Source: Oceanitalea stevensii
GTDB lineage: Bacteria > Actinomycetota > Actinomycetes > Actinomycetales > Actinomycetaceae
Length of the DNA stretch: 53,000 nucleotides
Direction of reading: 5' to 3'
NCBI RefSeq assembly: GCF_014837105.1
Contig: NZ_JACSPO010000001.1
Coordinates: 25,540-78,539, forward strand
Below the pieces are notes generated by a model. It was not told the origin of the DNA, did not search any database, and saw only the letters and a list, made by a program, of their open reading frames with translations. Shown piece by piece: positions 17,359 through 26,151 of this stretch. A program made the translations under genes and the position numbers. Each line of letters starts with the position of its first letter. Within the stretch, counting starts at the first letter, position 1.

Positions 17359-17361
17359 TGT
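17356..17361 (+). promoter_or_regulatory. Putative leaderless -10 element (TAGTGT) of ndk
   Basis: TAGTGT overlaps the DUF4233 stop codon TAG and ends seven bases before the ndk GTG start, which has no Shine-Dalgarno. Confidence 0.4.
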
Positions 17362-17368
17362 CGGTCGC

Positions 17369-17794
17369 GTGACTTCCACCGAACGCACCCTCGTCCTCAT
17401 CAAGCCCGACGGCGTCCAGCGCTCCCTCGTCGGGGAGGTCCTGCGCCGCATCGAGGCCAAGGGCTACCGCATCGTCGCCCTCGAGATGCGCAGCGCCGAC
17501 GCCGAGCTCCTCGGCGAGCACTACGCCGAGCACCGCGGGCGCCCCCACTTCGAGCCGCTCCTCGAGTTCATGGGCTCCGGCCCGCTCGTCGCCGCCGTCG
17601 TCGAGGGCAACCGTGTCATCGAGGGCTTCCGCTCCCTCGCCGGCACCACCGAGCCGACGACGGCGGCCCCCGGCACCATCCGCGGCGACCTCGCCCGCGC
17701 GTGGGACACCCAGGTGATCCAGAACCTCGTCCACGGCTCCGACTCCCCGGAGTCGGCCGAGCGCGAGATCTCCCTCTGGTTCCCCACGCTCTGA
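17369..17794 (+). CDS. ndk: Nucleoside diphosphate kinase
   Basis: 141 residues, the standard length. It transfers the gamma-phosphate between nucleoside triphosphates and diphosphates through a phosphohistidine. The active-site motif is NLVHGSDS near residue 117; [13 protein letters not shown] at the N-terminus and [17 protein letters not shown] are family hallmarks. The GTG start lacks a Shine-Dalgarno and sits seven bases after TAGTGT. A strong inverted repeat follows the stop. Confidence 0.97.
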   Translation: MTSTERTLVLIKPDGVQRSLVGEVLRRIEAKGYRIVALEMRSADAELLGEHYAEHRGRPHFEPLLEFMGSGPLVAAVVEGNRVIEGFRSLAGTTEPTTAAPGTIRGDLARAWDTQVIQNLVHGSDSPESAEREISLWFPTL

Positions 17795-17807
17795 CCCACC
17801 CCGTCCG

Positions 17808-17851
17808 CGCCGAGAGCTGAGCCGTTCCTCGGGACGGCTCAGCTCTCGGCG
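17808..17851. terminator. Perfect 18-bp hairpin between ndk and a convergent gene
   Basis: The arms CGCCGAGAGCTGAGCCGT and ACGGCTCAGCTCTCGGCG enclose an 8-base loop. There is no T-run, but the position between convergent genes fits a bidirectional terminator. The outer 13 bases of each arm equal the first 13 bases of the dispersed repeat seen at 49893 and 50697. Confidence 0.75.
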
Positions 17852-17865
17852 TCGTGGGGCAGGGG

Positions 17866-18921
17866 TCAGTAGAACTCCCGCGTGTCCATGACGTTGCGCA
17901 GCGGCCGGCCGTCCAGCAGGCGCGTGGCGTTCTCGGCGAAGAGCGCGGCGATCCGGCGCGGCTCCTGCTCGGAGAGTGCCGCGGTGTGAGGGCTGAGGAG
18001 CACGCTCGGGTGGCCCCACAGCGGACTGTCGACGGGCAGCGGCTCCACGGCCGTGACGTCGAGCGCCGCGAACCCGACGCGGCCGGCGTCGAGGGCCTCG
18101 ACCAGCGCGTCCTCGTCGACGACGGTCCCTCGGCCGACGTTGACGAAGAGGGTGCCGGGCCGCAGGCCACCGAAGACCTCGGCCCCGAGCAGCCCGGTCG
18201 TCCGGTCGGTGCCCGGCAGCGCCGACACGATCGCGTCCGCCTGCGCCGCCGCGGCGGCGAGGTCGTCGAGCGGGACGACGCGGTCGACGTGCTCGACGGC
18301 CTCGCGCCGGCGGCTCGTGCCCCAGACGGTGGCGCCCAGCGCCGCGAAGCGCTGCGCGACGACGCGACCGATGCCGCCGAGCCCGACGACGAGGACCGTC
18401 ATCTCGCTCACGTGCCGCATGAGGCGCCGGCCGTCGCCCCACGTGCGTGACGCCTGGTCCGCCTCGAGCCGCCGCAGGTCCTTCGCGCCGGCGAGCACAC
18501 CGAGGAGGGCCCACTCGGCCAGCGTCTCGGCGTGCATGCCCGCGCTCGTCGTCACGGTGACGCGCTCGAGCTCCTCGGCCGTGAGCCCTGCGGCCCTGAC
18601 CTGGCCGCCGCCGCCCGCGGCGGTCGTGTGGACCCACCGCAGCCGCGGGTTGCTGCGCACGGTCCGGGCGAGCGCCTCGGGGGAGACGTCGGGGATCCCG
18701 AAGAGCGCGTCCGCGTCGTCGAGCAGGGCCTCGAAGGCACGCTGCTGCGCCGGGTCGCGGCGCCAGTCGGGGTCCCCCTCCCAGTCGCCGCTCCAGCGCC
18801 ACGGCGGGGTGAGGCCGGGTCCGCGCAGCAGCTCGATGCGCGGCTCGCGACGGAGGACGAGCTCGACCGACGCGTCGTCGAGGGTGACGCCGAGCGCCAC
18901 CTTGAGGGTGTGGTCCGGCAC
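17866..18921 (-). CDS. D-2-hydroxyacid dehydrogenase family protein
   Basis: 351 residues. The NAD-binding Rossmann motif VVGLGGIGRVVAQRF is near residue 176. Catalytic residues fit the family: Arg in NVGRGTVVDE, Glu in DVTAVEPLP, His in LSPHTAA. Such enzymes interconvert 2-oxo and D-2-hydroxy acids. It is the last gene of the IclR-linked operon, 45 bp after the FAH-family gene, so its substrate is probably a catabolic 2-oxo acid intermediate. The exact substrate cannot be read. Confidence 0.88.
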   Translation of the reverse strand: MPDHTLKVALGVTLDDASVELVLRREPRIELLRGPGLTPPWRWSGDWEGDPDWRRDPAQQRAFEALLDDADALFGIPDVSPEALARTVRSNPRLRWVHTTAAGGGGQVRAAGLTAEELERVTVTTSAGMHAETLAEWALLGVLAGAKDLRRLEADQASRTWGDGRRLMRHVSEMTVLVVGLGGIGRVVAQRFAALGATVWGTSRRREAVEHVDRVVPLDDLAAAAAQADAIVSALPGTDRTTGLLGAEVFGGLRPGTLFVNVGRGTVVDEDALVEALDAGRVGFAALDVTAVEPLPVDSPLWGHPSVLLSPHTAALSEQEPRRIAALFAENATRLLDGRPLRNVMDTREFY

Positions 18922-18966
18922 GGGAACTCCTTGCTGTGGGGGCGGCGGGGGCCGGGTGGGGCGCGG

Positions 18967-19728
18967 TCAGCGCAGCGGGGTCTCGAGGCGGGTGGCGCCG
19001 ACGATCACCGTGACGACGCGACCGGGACGGGCCTCGTGGTTGGACAGCGGTGCGCCCGCCATGACGACGTCACCCGGGCCCAGGCGCACCCACCGGGCGA
19101 CGTAGGCGAGGGACTCCCTCACGGGCACGGGCATCGCCTCCACCGTCGTGCCGCACACGCGGGTGCCGTCGAGCTCGAGGGCGAGCAGCCCGGTGTCGAG
19201 GGACGCCGCGGTGTCGATCCACGGGCCGAGCGGCGTGGAGCCGTCCCCGCCCTTGGACTCGAAGTTGCGCGGGTCGAGCGTGGAGCGGTCCGGGTAGGAG
19301 ATGTCGTTGACGGCGGTGACGCCGAGGACGAGCTCGTGGGCGTTGCCCTCGGTGAGGTCCGGGTTCTCCGGGCTGCCGGTGTCACGGCCGATGACGACCG
19401 CGACCTCCGCCTCCATGACGGCGCGTCCCGCGTCGCGGCGCAGGCGCACCGGCTCGCCGTGCGCGACGACGGTGCGCGGGCTCTTGAGCCAGGCCTGCAC
19501 GGGGGAGGGGTGGTCCGACGTGCCCCGGTTCTGGGCGATGCCGACGAGCACCGTGGGGACGGTCGGGGGGAGCAGCCGCAGGTCCGCAGCGGGGACGGCC
19601 TCGCCGTCGTCGTGCGGGCGGCGTCCCTCGCCGAGGGCGACGTACGGGTCCTCGACGGGCCGGACGACGTCGCCGTCGAGCCGGACGTGGCGGACCGTGC
19701 CGTCGAGGACCGCGCGCCCGATGCGCAT
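18967..19728 (-). CDS. Fumarylacetoacetate hydrolase (FAH) family enzyme
   Basis: 253 residues. The FAH-fold metal site is visible in VMEAEVAVVIGRD and in NDISYPDR. SKGGDGSTPLGPWI and GPGDVVMAGAP are also typical. Family members include 2-hydroxyhepta-2,4-diene-1,7-dioate isomerase/decarboxylase and 2-oxo acid hydrolases. The start overlaps the transporter stop (TGATG). With the transporter and the D-2-hydroxyacid dehydrogenase it suggests uptake and breakdown of an aromatic-ring or sugar-acid derived oxo acid. Confidence 0.88.
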   Translation of the reverse strand: MRIGRAVLDGTVRHVRLDGDVVRPVEDPYVALGEGRRPHDDGEAVPAADLRLLPPTVPTVLVGIAQNRGTSDHPSPVQAWLKSPRTVVAHGEPVRLRRDAGRAVMEAEVAVVIGRDTGSPENPDLTEGNAHELVLGVTAVNDISYPDRSTLDPRNFESKGGDGSTPLGPWIDTAASLDTGLLALELDGTRVCGTTVEAMPVPVRESLAYVARWVRLGPGDVVMAGAPLSNHEARPGRVVTVIVGATRLETPLR

Positions 19729-21125
19729 CACCGCACCGCCGTGCTGATCGCCGCGTGCGTCTCGTCGGTGGAGACACGGATGGCGTCGTCGTGCCTGAGG
19801 AGGTCGCGGCCCTTGGTCTCGGGCACGAGGAAGGTCGACGCCGTCGTGATGAGCGCGAGCGTGGCCATGTACACGGCGGGAAGCAGCCAGTCGCCGTCGG
19901 AGACCGCGAGGAGGTAGGCGCCGAGCACGCCGGCCAGCCCGCCCGCGAGGACAGCGGAGATCTCCCGCGCCATCGCGACGCCGAGGTAGCGGTGACGGTT
20001 GCCGAAGAGCTCGGGCAGCATCGCGCACTGGGGGCCGAGCATGGTGTTGACCGCGACACCGATCCCGATCGCGATGACGGCGATGACGCCGACGGGGTGA
20101 CCCTGGGAGAGCACCCACCAGGCCGGGAAGGAGTACAGCAGCAGGAACACGGCCCCCGCGCGGTAGACGATGCGGCGGCCGAACCGGTCCGACAGGTGAC
20201 CGCTGAGCGGGAGCACGACCATCGCGATGAGCGCGCCGAGCGTGACGCCCCACGTCGCGACACCGCGGTCGACGGGGTTGGCGATGAAGTTGCCGGCGAC
20301 GAACGCCAGACCCAGCGTCTGGAACATGTAGGAGCCGCCGTTCTCGGCCATCCGCAGCCCGATCCCGACGACGACGCTGGGGAAGCCCGTGGTGAAGATG
20401 TCGCGCACGGGTCGTTCGGCGACCTGCTCGTGCTTCTCCAGCTCCACGAACGTCGGGGTCTCACGCAGCCGCATGCGGATGAACAGCGCGAGCAGGATGA
20501 GGAGGAAGGAGGAGAGGAAGGGCAGGCGCCACGCCCAGCCGAAGAAGACCTCGTCGGGCAGCAGGGACATGAGCGAGAACACCAGGGCGGCGAGCAGGGT
20601 GCCGAGCTGGATGCCGATGAAGGGCAGCGCGGAGAAGAAGCCGCGGCGGCGGACCGGGGAGTACTCGGCCATGAGCACCGTCGCGCCCGCCTGCTCGGCG
20701 CCCGCCCCGAAGCCCTGGAGGAGGCGGAGCACCGTCAGCAGGACGGGAGCCCAGGCGCCGATCGAGTCGTAGGTGGGCAGCGCGCCGATGAGCGTCGTGG
20801 CCCCGCCCATGAGGGCGATCGTCACGACGAGCACCCACTTGCGGCCGAGCCGGTCGCCGAGCGTGCCGAAGAAGAGGCCGCCGAGCGGACGGGCGACGAA
20901 CCCGACCCCGAAGGAGGCGAGCGAGGCGACGACGGCGAGCTCCGGCGGGAGGTTGGAGAAGAACAGATCGCCGAAGATCAGCGCCGAGAAGAGCCCGTAC
21001 AGGGCGAAGTCGAAGTACTCGAGTGCGCTTCCCACGCTCGAGGCGAGCGTCGCGCGGCGCAGGTTGTCGGCGTAGTCCGGATCGTCGGTGTGGTCCAGGC
21101 GCCTGGTGGTGTCGTCGTTGGTCAC
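19728..21125 (-). CDS. MFS transporter, metabolite:proton symporter (MHS) type
   Basis: 465 residues with about 12 membrane helices. ASSVGSALEYFDFALYG at the N-terminus, the loop motif GDRLGRKWVLV and the second-half HLSDRFGRRIVYR are typical of MHS members such as KgtP, ShiA and ProP, which import carboxylates with protons. The GTG at 21125 is chosen over an upstream in-frame start because GAGGGGA lies about six bases before it. It is the first structural gene of the operon and has a promoter of its own at 21164-21192. Confidence 0.9.
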   Translation of the reverse strand: MTNDDTTRRLDHTDDPDYADNLRRATLASSVGSALEYFDFALYGLFSALIFGDLFFSNLPPELAVVASLASFGVGFVARPLGGLFFGTLGDRLGRKWVLVVTIALMGGATTLIGALPTYDSIGAWAPVLLTVLRLLQGFGAGAEQAGATVLMAEYSPVRRRGFFSALPFIGIQLGTLLAALVFSLMSLLPDEVFFGWAWRLPFLSSFLLILLALFIRMRLRETPTFVELEKHEQVAERPVRDIFTTGFPSVVVGIGLRMAENGGSYMFQTLGLAFVAGNFIANPVDRGVATWGVTLGALIAMVVLPLSGHLSDRFGRRIVYRAGAVFLLLYSFPAWWVLSQGHPVGVIAVIAIGIGVAVNTMLGPQCAMLPELFGNRHRYLGVAMAREISAVLAGGLAGVLGAYLLAVSDGDWLLPAVYMATLALITTASTFLVPETKGRDLLRHDDAIRVSTDETHAAISTAVR

Positions 21126-21163
21126 GTGCCATCCCCTCGATAGGCGTGCTCCGTTGCGTGTGA

Positions 21164-21202
21164 ACCGTAACACCATGCTGAACGCCGTACAACCTGCTGA
21201 AC
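21164..21202 (-). promoter_or_regulatory. Promoter and likely IclR operator of the transporter operon
   Basis: Read on the minus strand: -35 TTGTAC (21187-21192), a 17-bp spacer, and -10 TACGGT (21164-21169), about 32 bases before the GTG. Two copies of GTTCAGCA (21195-21202 and 21176-21183), 19 bp apart, bracket the -35. Direct repeats at this position are plausible binding sites for the IclR-type regulator encoded next door. Confidence 0.68.
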
Positions 21203-21219
21203 AGATCGGTGCTGGGTCG

Positions 21220-22014
21220 TCAGGTGGCCGGTCGGTGGAGGGGGTTCGTCAGGGCCTGTGCCGCCGTGAGGAGTGCGGCGCCGACCTCCGCGACCCGCGC
21301 CTCGTCGGCCTCCTCGGTGAGGAGCGCGGCCCCCATCGCCAGCGGCGGGTCGACCGGCGCCCACGGCTCGAGCGGGACGGCGACCCCGGTGATCCGCGCG
21401 AGCGAGGCGCCGCGGTCGATCGCGTAGCCGCGCTCGCGGGTCGCGGCGAGTGTGGGGAGGAGCTCGTCCACCGTCGTCGGGCTGTCCGGCGTCAGCTGCC
21501 GGAAGGGCTGCGAGCCCGCCAGGAGGGAGCGCACCCGGTCGTCGTCGACGGTGGACAGGAGGGCCAGCCCGGTGGCGGTCATGGCCGCCGGCAGCCGAGA
21601 GCCGAGAGGGGTGCCGAAGCGGTTGGGCCACCGACCCTCGTGCCGCGCGAGGTAGACCGCCTCGCTGCCGTCGAGCATGGCGATCTGCACCACCTCACCG
21701 TGGAGCACCGGCGACGCGGCGACGACCCGGTAGAACTCGCGGACCTGGTTGAACTGTTGCGCGTAGGCGCCCCCGAGCTCGGCCACCCGCCGCCCCAGCC
21801 GGTAGCCGCCGTTGTCCCGCTCGATCATCGCGCCGTCCTCAAGGGCCGCGCACAGGTTCGCCGTCGAGGACTTCGCGATGCCCAGGGCCCGGGCGATCTC
21901 GCTGAGCGTCAGGGGGACCCCCTGCGCGTCCGCCAGCAGGGTGAGGATCCGCAGCGAGCGCGACACCGCGGGGGCGGGGCCACGCTCGGGCGCACCGGTC
22001 GGTGCATCGGTCAT
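21220..22014 (-). CDS. IclR-family transcriptional regulator
   Basis: 264 residues. The N-terminal winged helix-turn-helix (about 16-75) contains VSRSLRILTLLA and LTLSEIARALGIAKSSTANLCAALE. The C-terminal 180 residues are the IclR effector domain (AVYLARHEGRWPNRFGTPLGSRLPAAMTATGLALL). It is encoded upstream of, and in the same direction as, the transporter/FAH/dehydrogenase genes, so it very probably controls them in response to a pathway intermediate. Repressor versus activator cannot be told. Confidence 0.92.
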   Translation of the reverse strand: MTDAPTGAPERGPAPAVSRSLRILTLLADAQGVPLTLSEIARALGIAKSSTANLCAALEDGAMIERDNGGYRLGRRVAELGGAYAQQFNQVREFYRVVAASPVLHGEVVQIAMLDGSEAVYLARHEGRWPNRFGTPLGSRLPAAMTATGLALLSTVDDDRVRSLLAGSQPFRQLTPDSPTTVDELLPTLAATRERGYAIDRGASLARITGVAVPLEPWAPVDPPLAMGAALLTEEADEARVAEVGAALLTAAQALTNPLHRPAT

Positions 22015-22118
22015 GCGAGGTTCCTTCGGGTCGGGAGGCCGGGTACGCGACCAACCTAGCCAAGCGGACCGCGGCAGGGACCGGCCCGCGACTCCCCGGG
22101 GACCGCGGTTCCGCCCGT

Positions 22119-22124
22119 TAGGCT
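22119..22124 (+). promoter_or_regulatory. Putative leaderless -10 element (TAGGCT) of smc
   Basis: TAGGCT ends exactly six bases before the smc GTG. There is no Shine-Dalgarno, so transcription probably starts at the G of the start codon. Confidence 0.45.
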
Positions 22125-22130
22125 GCTTCC

Positions 22131-25100
22131 GTGCATCTCAAGACGCTGACGCTGCGGGGGTTCAAGTCCTTCGCCTCAGCGACGACCCTCCACCTGGAGC
22201 CGGGGATCACCTGCGTGGTGGGGCCCAACGGCTCGGGCAAGTCCAACGTCGTGGACGCCCTGTCGTGGGTGATGGGGGAGCAGGGCGCCAAGTCGCTGCG
22301 CGGCGGCTCGATGTCCGACGTCATCTTCGCGGGCACCTCCTCGCGCGCGCCGCTCGGCCGCGCCGAGGTCTCCCTCACCATCGACAACTCCGACGGGCTG
22401 CTGCCCATCGACTACTCCGAGGTGACGATCTCCCGCACCCTGTTCCGGGGCGGCGGCTCGGAGTACGCCATCAACGGCGAGGCGTGCCGGCTCCTCGACA
22501 TCCAGGAGCTCCTCTCCGACACCGGCATGGGCCGGGAGATGCACGTCATCGTCGGGCAGGGTCAGCTCGACGCCGTCCTGTCCGCCGGGCCCGAGGAGCG
22601 CCGCGGCTTCATCGAGGAGGCCGCCGGCGTCCTCAAGCACCGCCGCCGCAAGGAGAAGGCGCTGCGCAAGCTCGAGGCGATGAAGGCCAACGTCGACAGG
22701 GTCAACGACCTGTCCACCGAGATCCGCCGCCAGCTCGGCCCGCTCGCCCGCCAGGCCGACGTCGCGCGCCGCGCGCAGGTCATCCAGGCGGACCTGCGCG
22801 ACTCCCGCGCCCGCCTGCTGGCCGACGACCTCGTCCAGCTCACCGCGACCCTCCAGCGGGAGGTCGCCGACGAGACCGCCCTGCGGGAACGCCGCACCGC
22901 CGTCGAGGCCGCCGCAGACTCCGCCCGCAGCCGGCTCGCCGCCCTCGAGGCGCAGGCCGCGGCCGCCGCGCCGCTCCTGCGCGAGGCGACCGACACGTGG
23001 CACTCCCTCTCGGGGCTGCGCGAGCGCCTGCGCGGCCTGCACTCCCTGGCCGCCGAGCGCACCCGCCTCCTCGGCGCACCCACCCAGGAGCACCGCGGCA
23101 CCGATCCGGAGGAGCTCGACGCCCGCGCCGCCCGCGCCCGCGAGGAGGAGCAGGCGCTCGCCGCGGAGGTCGAGGCCGCCCGCGCCGCACGGGACGCCGT
23201 CGTCGCCGAGCGCACCCGTCTGGAGGAGGCCGAGCGCGAGGCCGAGCGAGCGCTGGCCGCCGTCCACCGTGGCGTCGCCGACCGCCGCGAGGGGCTCGCC
23301 CGCCTCACCGGGCAGGTCGCCGCCCGCCGCAGCGCCGCGGAGGCCGCCCAGGCCGAGCTCGGACGCCTGCGCGCCAACCTCGCCGAGGCGGAGGAGCGCA
23401 GCCGCCACGCCCAGGCCGAGTTCACCGCCCTCGAGCAGCAGGTCGCCGGCGAGGAGGAGGGCGAGGAGGGCCTGGACGAGGCGCACGAGGAGGCCCTGGA
23501 GGAGCTCGACGCCGCCGAGGCCGCCCTCGCCGCGCTCCTCGAGGAGGAGCGCACCGCCGAGGGCGAGCGCCGCACCTGGCAGACCCGCCGCGACACCCTC
23601 GAGCTCTCCCTCGCCCGCAAGGACGGCACCGGGGCGCTCCTCGACGCCGCCGACCGGCTCGCCGGGCTGTGCGGCTCCCTGCCGGACGCGCTGAGCGTCG
23701 AGCACGGCTACGAGACCGCCGTCGCCGCCGTCCTCGGCGCCCACACCGACGCCGCCGTCGTCGAGTCCACCGACGTCGCCGTCGACGCCATCCGCCGCGC
23801 CCGCGACGAGGACCTCGGCCAGGTGCGTCTCGTCGTCGCCGGTGCCGCCGCCCCCGACGACGACGGCGCCGCCCCCGCGGGCGGGCGCTGGGCCCGTGAC
23901 GTCGTCACCGCCGACGGCGAGCTCGCCGGTGCCGTCGACACCCTGCTGGCCCGCGCCGTCGTCGTCGACGACCTCGCCGCCGCCCGGGCCGCCGTCGCGG
24001 CAGCCGACGTCCTCGCCGTCACCCGCGACGGCGACGTCCTCTCCCGCGCCAGGGCCGCCGGCGGCACGAGCGCCGGCCCGAGCGTGCTCGAGCTGCACGC
24101 CGCCCACGAGGAGGCGGCGAGCGAGGCCGACGCCGCGACCGCCCGCGCCGAGCAGGCCCGCTTCGGGCTCGTCGCCGCCCGCGACCGCGTCGCCCGCGCC
24201 CAGGAGTCCGTCGACGCCACCCTCGCCGCCCTGCACGCCTCGGACGCCCGGCTCGCCGGCGTCGCCGAGCAGCTGGGCCGCCTCGGGTCCGCCGCCCGCT
24301 CCGCCGAGGCCGAGGCCGAGCGCATCCGTCCCGCGATCGCCGAGCTCGTCACCACGGGCGAGGAGCACGAGCGCCAGCTCGCCGAGCTCCTCACCCGCCT
24401 CGAGGTCGCCCAGCGGGAGCCCGAGCGCACCGAGGACGACCTCACGGCCGCGACGGCCGAGCGCGACCGCGCCGCCGGGGAGGCCCGCGCGGCCCGCGCC
24501 CGGGAGACCGAGGCGCGCCTGGCGCTGCGCACCGTCGAGGAGCGGGCCGGGGCCCTGTCCGGCCGGGCCGCGTCCCTCGAGCGGGCCGCCGAGGCCGAGC
24601 GGGTCGCACGCCGCAAGGCCGCCGAGCGCGAGCAGCGTCGCGCCCGGCAGGCCGAGACCGCCGCTCTCGTGCGCTCCGGTGCCGAGCAGGCGCTCGCCGT
24701 CGTCGAGCGCTCGCTGTCCGCCGCCGCGGACGCCCGCGAGGAGGCCGAGGAGGCCCGCGGGGCCCGGGAGCGGGAGATCGCCCAGGTGCGCGGCGAGCTC
24801 GAGGAGGCCACCGGCGAGCTCGCGCGGCTCACCGACGCCGTCCACCGTGACGAGGTCGCCCGCACCGAGCAGCGGCTGCGCATCAGCCAGCTCGAGGAGC
24901 GCTCGGTGAGCGAGCTCGGCCTGGACCCCGAGGTGCTCGTCGAGGAGTACGGCCCCCACCAGCCGGTGCCCGTCGTCGTGCCCGAGGGGGAGGAGCCGCG
25001 CGAGCCCGTCCCCTACGTGCGCGAGGAGCAGGACAAGCGGCGCAAGCGTGCCGAACGGGACCTCGCCCGCCTGGGCAAGGTCAACCCGCTGGCCCTGGAG

Positions 25101-25685
25101 GAGCACGCGGCGCTCGCCGAGCGGCACCAGTTCCTCACCGAGCAGCTCGCCGACCTCAAGAAGTCCCGCGCCGACCTCATGGAGATCGTCCGGGAGATCG
25201 ACGAGCGCGTCGAGCGGGTCTTCGCGGAGGCCTACGCGGACACCGCGGCCGCCTTCGACGACGTCTTCGCCCGGCTCTTCCCCGGCGGCGAGGGCCGGCT
25301 CGTCCTCACCGACCCCGAGGACATGCTCACCACCGGCATCGAGATCGAGGCCCGGCCCGCGGGCAAGAAGGTCAAGCGCCTGTCCCTCCTGTCCGGCGGG
25401 GAGCGCTCGCTCACCGCCGTCGCGCTCCTCGTCGCGATCTTCAAGGCGCGGCCCAGCCCCTTCTACGTCATGGACGAGGTCGAGGCGGCGCTGGACGACA
25501 CGAACCTCGGCCGGCTGCTGGAGATCTTCACCGAGCTGCGGGAGGACTCCCAGCTCATCGTCATCACCCACCAGAAGCGGACGATGGAGATCGCCGACGC
25601 CCTGTACGGCGTCACGATGCGCGGTGACGGCGTCACCACCGTCATCAGCCAGCGGCTGGCCGAGGAGGAGCGCGCCGGGGTCTGA
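22131..25685 (+). CDS. smc: Chromosome segregation protein SMC
   Basis: 1184 residues, full length. The N-terminal half of the ABC head has Walker A GPNGSGKSNVVDAL (31-44). Long Ala/Glu/Arg-rich coiled coils flank a hinge region around residues 500-650. The C-terminal half of the head has the signature LSGGERSLTAVALLVAI from residue 1087 and the Walker B/D-loop YVMDEVEAALDDTN. It compacts and organises the chromosome as an ATP-dependent dimer with ScpA/ScpB, which are not in the window. The coiled-coil region is why long spurious frames appear on all strands here. Confidence 0.98.
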   Translation: MHLKTLTLRGFKSFASATTLHLEPGITCVVGPNGSGKSNVVDALSWVMGEQGAKSLRGGSMSDVIFAGTSSRAPLGRAEVSLTIDNSDGLLPIDYSEVTISRTLFRGGGSEYAINGEACRLLDIQELLSDTGMGREMHVIVGQGQLDAVLSAGPEERRGFIEEAAGVLKHRRRKEKALRKLEAMKANVDRVNDLSTEIRRQLGPLARQADVARRAQVIQADLRDSRARLLADDLVQLTATLQREVADETALRERRTAVEAAADSARSRLAALEAQAAAAAPLLREATDTWHSLSGLRERLRGLHSLAAERTRLLGAPTQEHRGTDPEELDARAARAREEEQALAAEVEAARAARDAVVAERTRLEEAEREAERALAAVHRGVADRREGLARLTGQVAARRSAAEAAQAELGRLRANLAEAEERSRHAQAEFTALEQQVAGEEEGEEGLDEAHEEALEELDAAEAALAALLEEERTAEGERRTWQTRRDTLELSLARKDGTGALLDAADRLAGLCGSLPDALSVEHGYETAVAAVLGAHTDAAVVESTDVAVDAIRRARDEDLGQVRLVVAGAAAPDDDGAAPAGGRWARDVVTADGELAGAVDTLLARAVVVDDLAAARAAVAAADVLAVTRDGDVLSRARAAGGTSAGPSVLELHAAHEEAASEADAATARAEQARFGLVAARDRVARAQESVDATLAALHASDARLAGVAEQLGRLGSAARSAEAEAERIRPAIAELVTTGEEHERQLAELLTRLEVAQREPERTEDDLTAATAERDRAAGEARAARARETEARLALRTVEERAGALSGRAASLERAAEAERVARRKAAEREQRRARQAETAALVRSGAEQALAVVERSLSAAADAREEAEEARGAREREIAQVRGELEEATGELARLTDAVHRDEVARTEQRLRISQLEERSVSELGLDPEVLVEEYGPHQPVPVVVPEGEEPREPVPYVREEQDKRRKRAERDLARLGKVNPLALEEHAALAERHQFLTEQLADLKKSRADLMEIVREIDERVERVFAEAYADTAAAFDDVFARLFPGGEGRLVLTDPEDMLTTGIEIEARPAGKKVKRLSLLSGGERSLTAVALLVAIFKARPSPFYVMDEVEAALDDTNLGRLLEIFTELREDSQLIVITHQKRTMEIADALYGVTMRGDGVTTVISQRLAEEERAGV

Positions 25686-25730
25686 CCCACGCCGGTGAGA
25701 CCGGGTAGCACAAATCGCCGGTCCGTGAGT

Positions 25731-25736
25731 GATAAT
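25731..25736 (+). promoter_or_regulatory. Putative leaderless -10 element (GATAAT)
   Basis: GATAAT, close to the consensus TATAAT, ends six bases before the ATG at 25743, which has no Shine-Dalgarno. Probably drives the small membrane protein gene. Confidence 0.45.
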
Positions 25737-25742
25737 GGGCCC

Positions 25743-26069
25743 ATGACGGGGGCGATCCTGGTGACCACGCTCGCGGCGCTGTGCGCCGCGGGGATCTTCG
25801 CTGCCGTCCTCATGGCCCAGCGTCCCGAGGAGGGATGGGGCACCTGGCTGCGTGACACGGTCCGCGCCTGGCGGCGGGAGGACTTCACGTGGGCCGACGA
25901 GGTCGACGAGGAGGACGCCGGCGGCCTCGGCACGCTGTACCTCATGAGCGAGCCGGGCAACGCCTACACGACGGCCGAGGAGCTCGCCGAGCGCCTGCGC
26001 GACATCCGCGAGCACGCCCCCGCCCTGCCCGACCGCGGCGAGGGCCGGCCCACCGAGGCGCGCGCCTGA
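25743..26069 (+). CDS. Small single-pass membrane protein between smc and ftsY
   Basis: 108 residues. One membrane helix (ILVTTLAALCAAGIFAAVLMA, at residues 4-24 or so) is followed by an acidic cytosolic tail with WGTWLRDTVRAWRREDFTWADEVDEED. An in-frame upstream start is less likely because GATAAT ends six bases before this ATG. I recognise no family. Its place between smc and ftsY is the only hint of function. Confidence 0.7.
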   Translation: MTGAILVTTLAALCAAGIFAAVLMAQRPEEGWGTWLRDTVRAWRREDFTWADEVDEEDAGGLGTLYLMSEPGNAYTTAEELAERLRDIREHAPALPDRGEGRPTEARA

Positions 26070-26151
26070 CCCAGGCGCCGGGGACGCGCTGCGCCCCCGC
26101 CTCACCTGCGCGGTGGCCCTGCGGCCGTCCCGTGGTCCAGACTTGGCTGTT

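Noticed and set aside
22176..26105. A 1309-codon open frame on the minus strand opposite smc
   Set aside because: It is an antisense shadow of the SMC coiled-coil region, with leucine/glycine-rich repeats that mirror Glu/Ala/Arg codons. No domain or start signal supports it.
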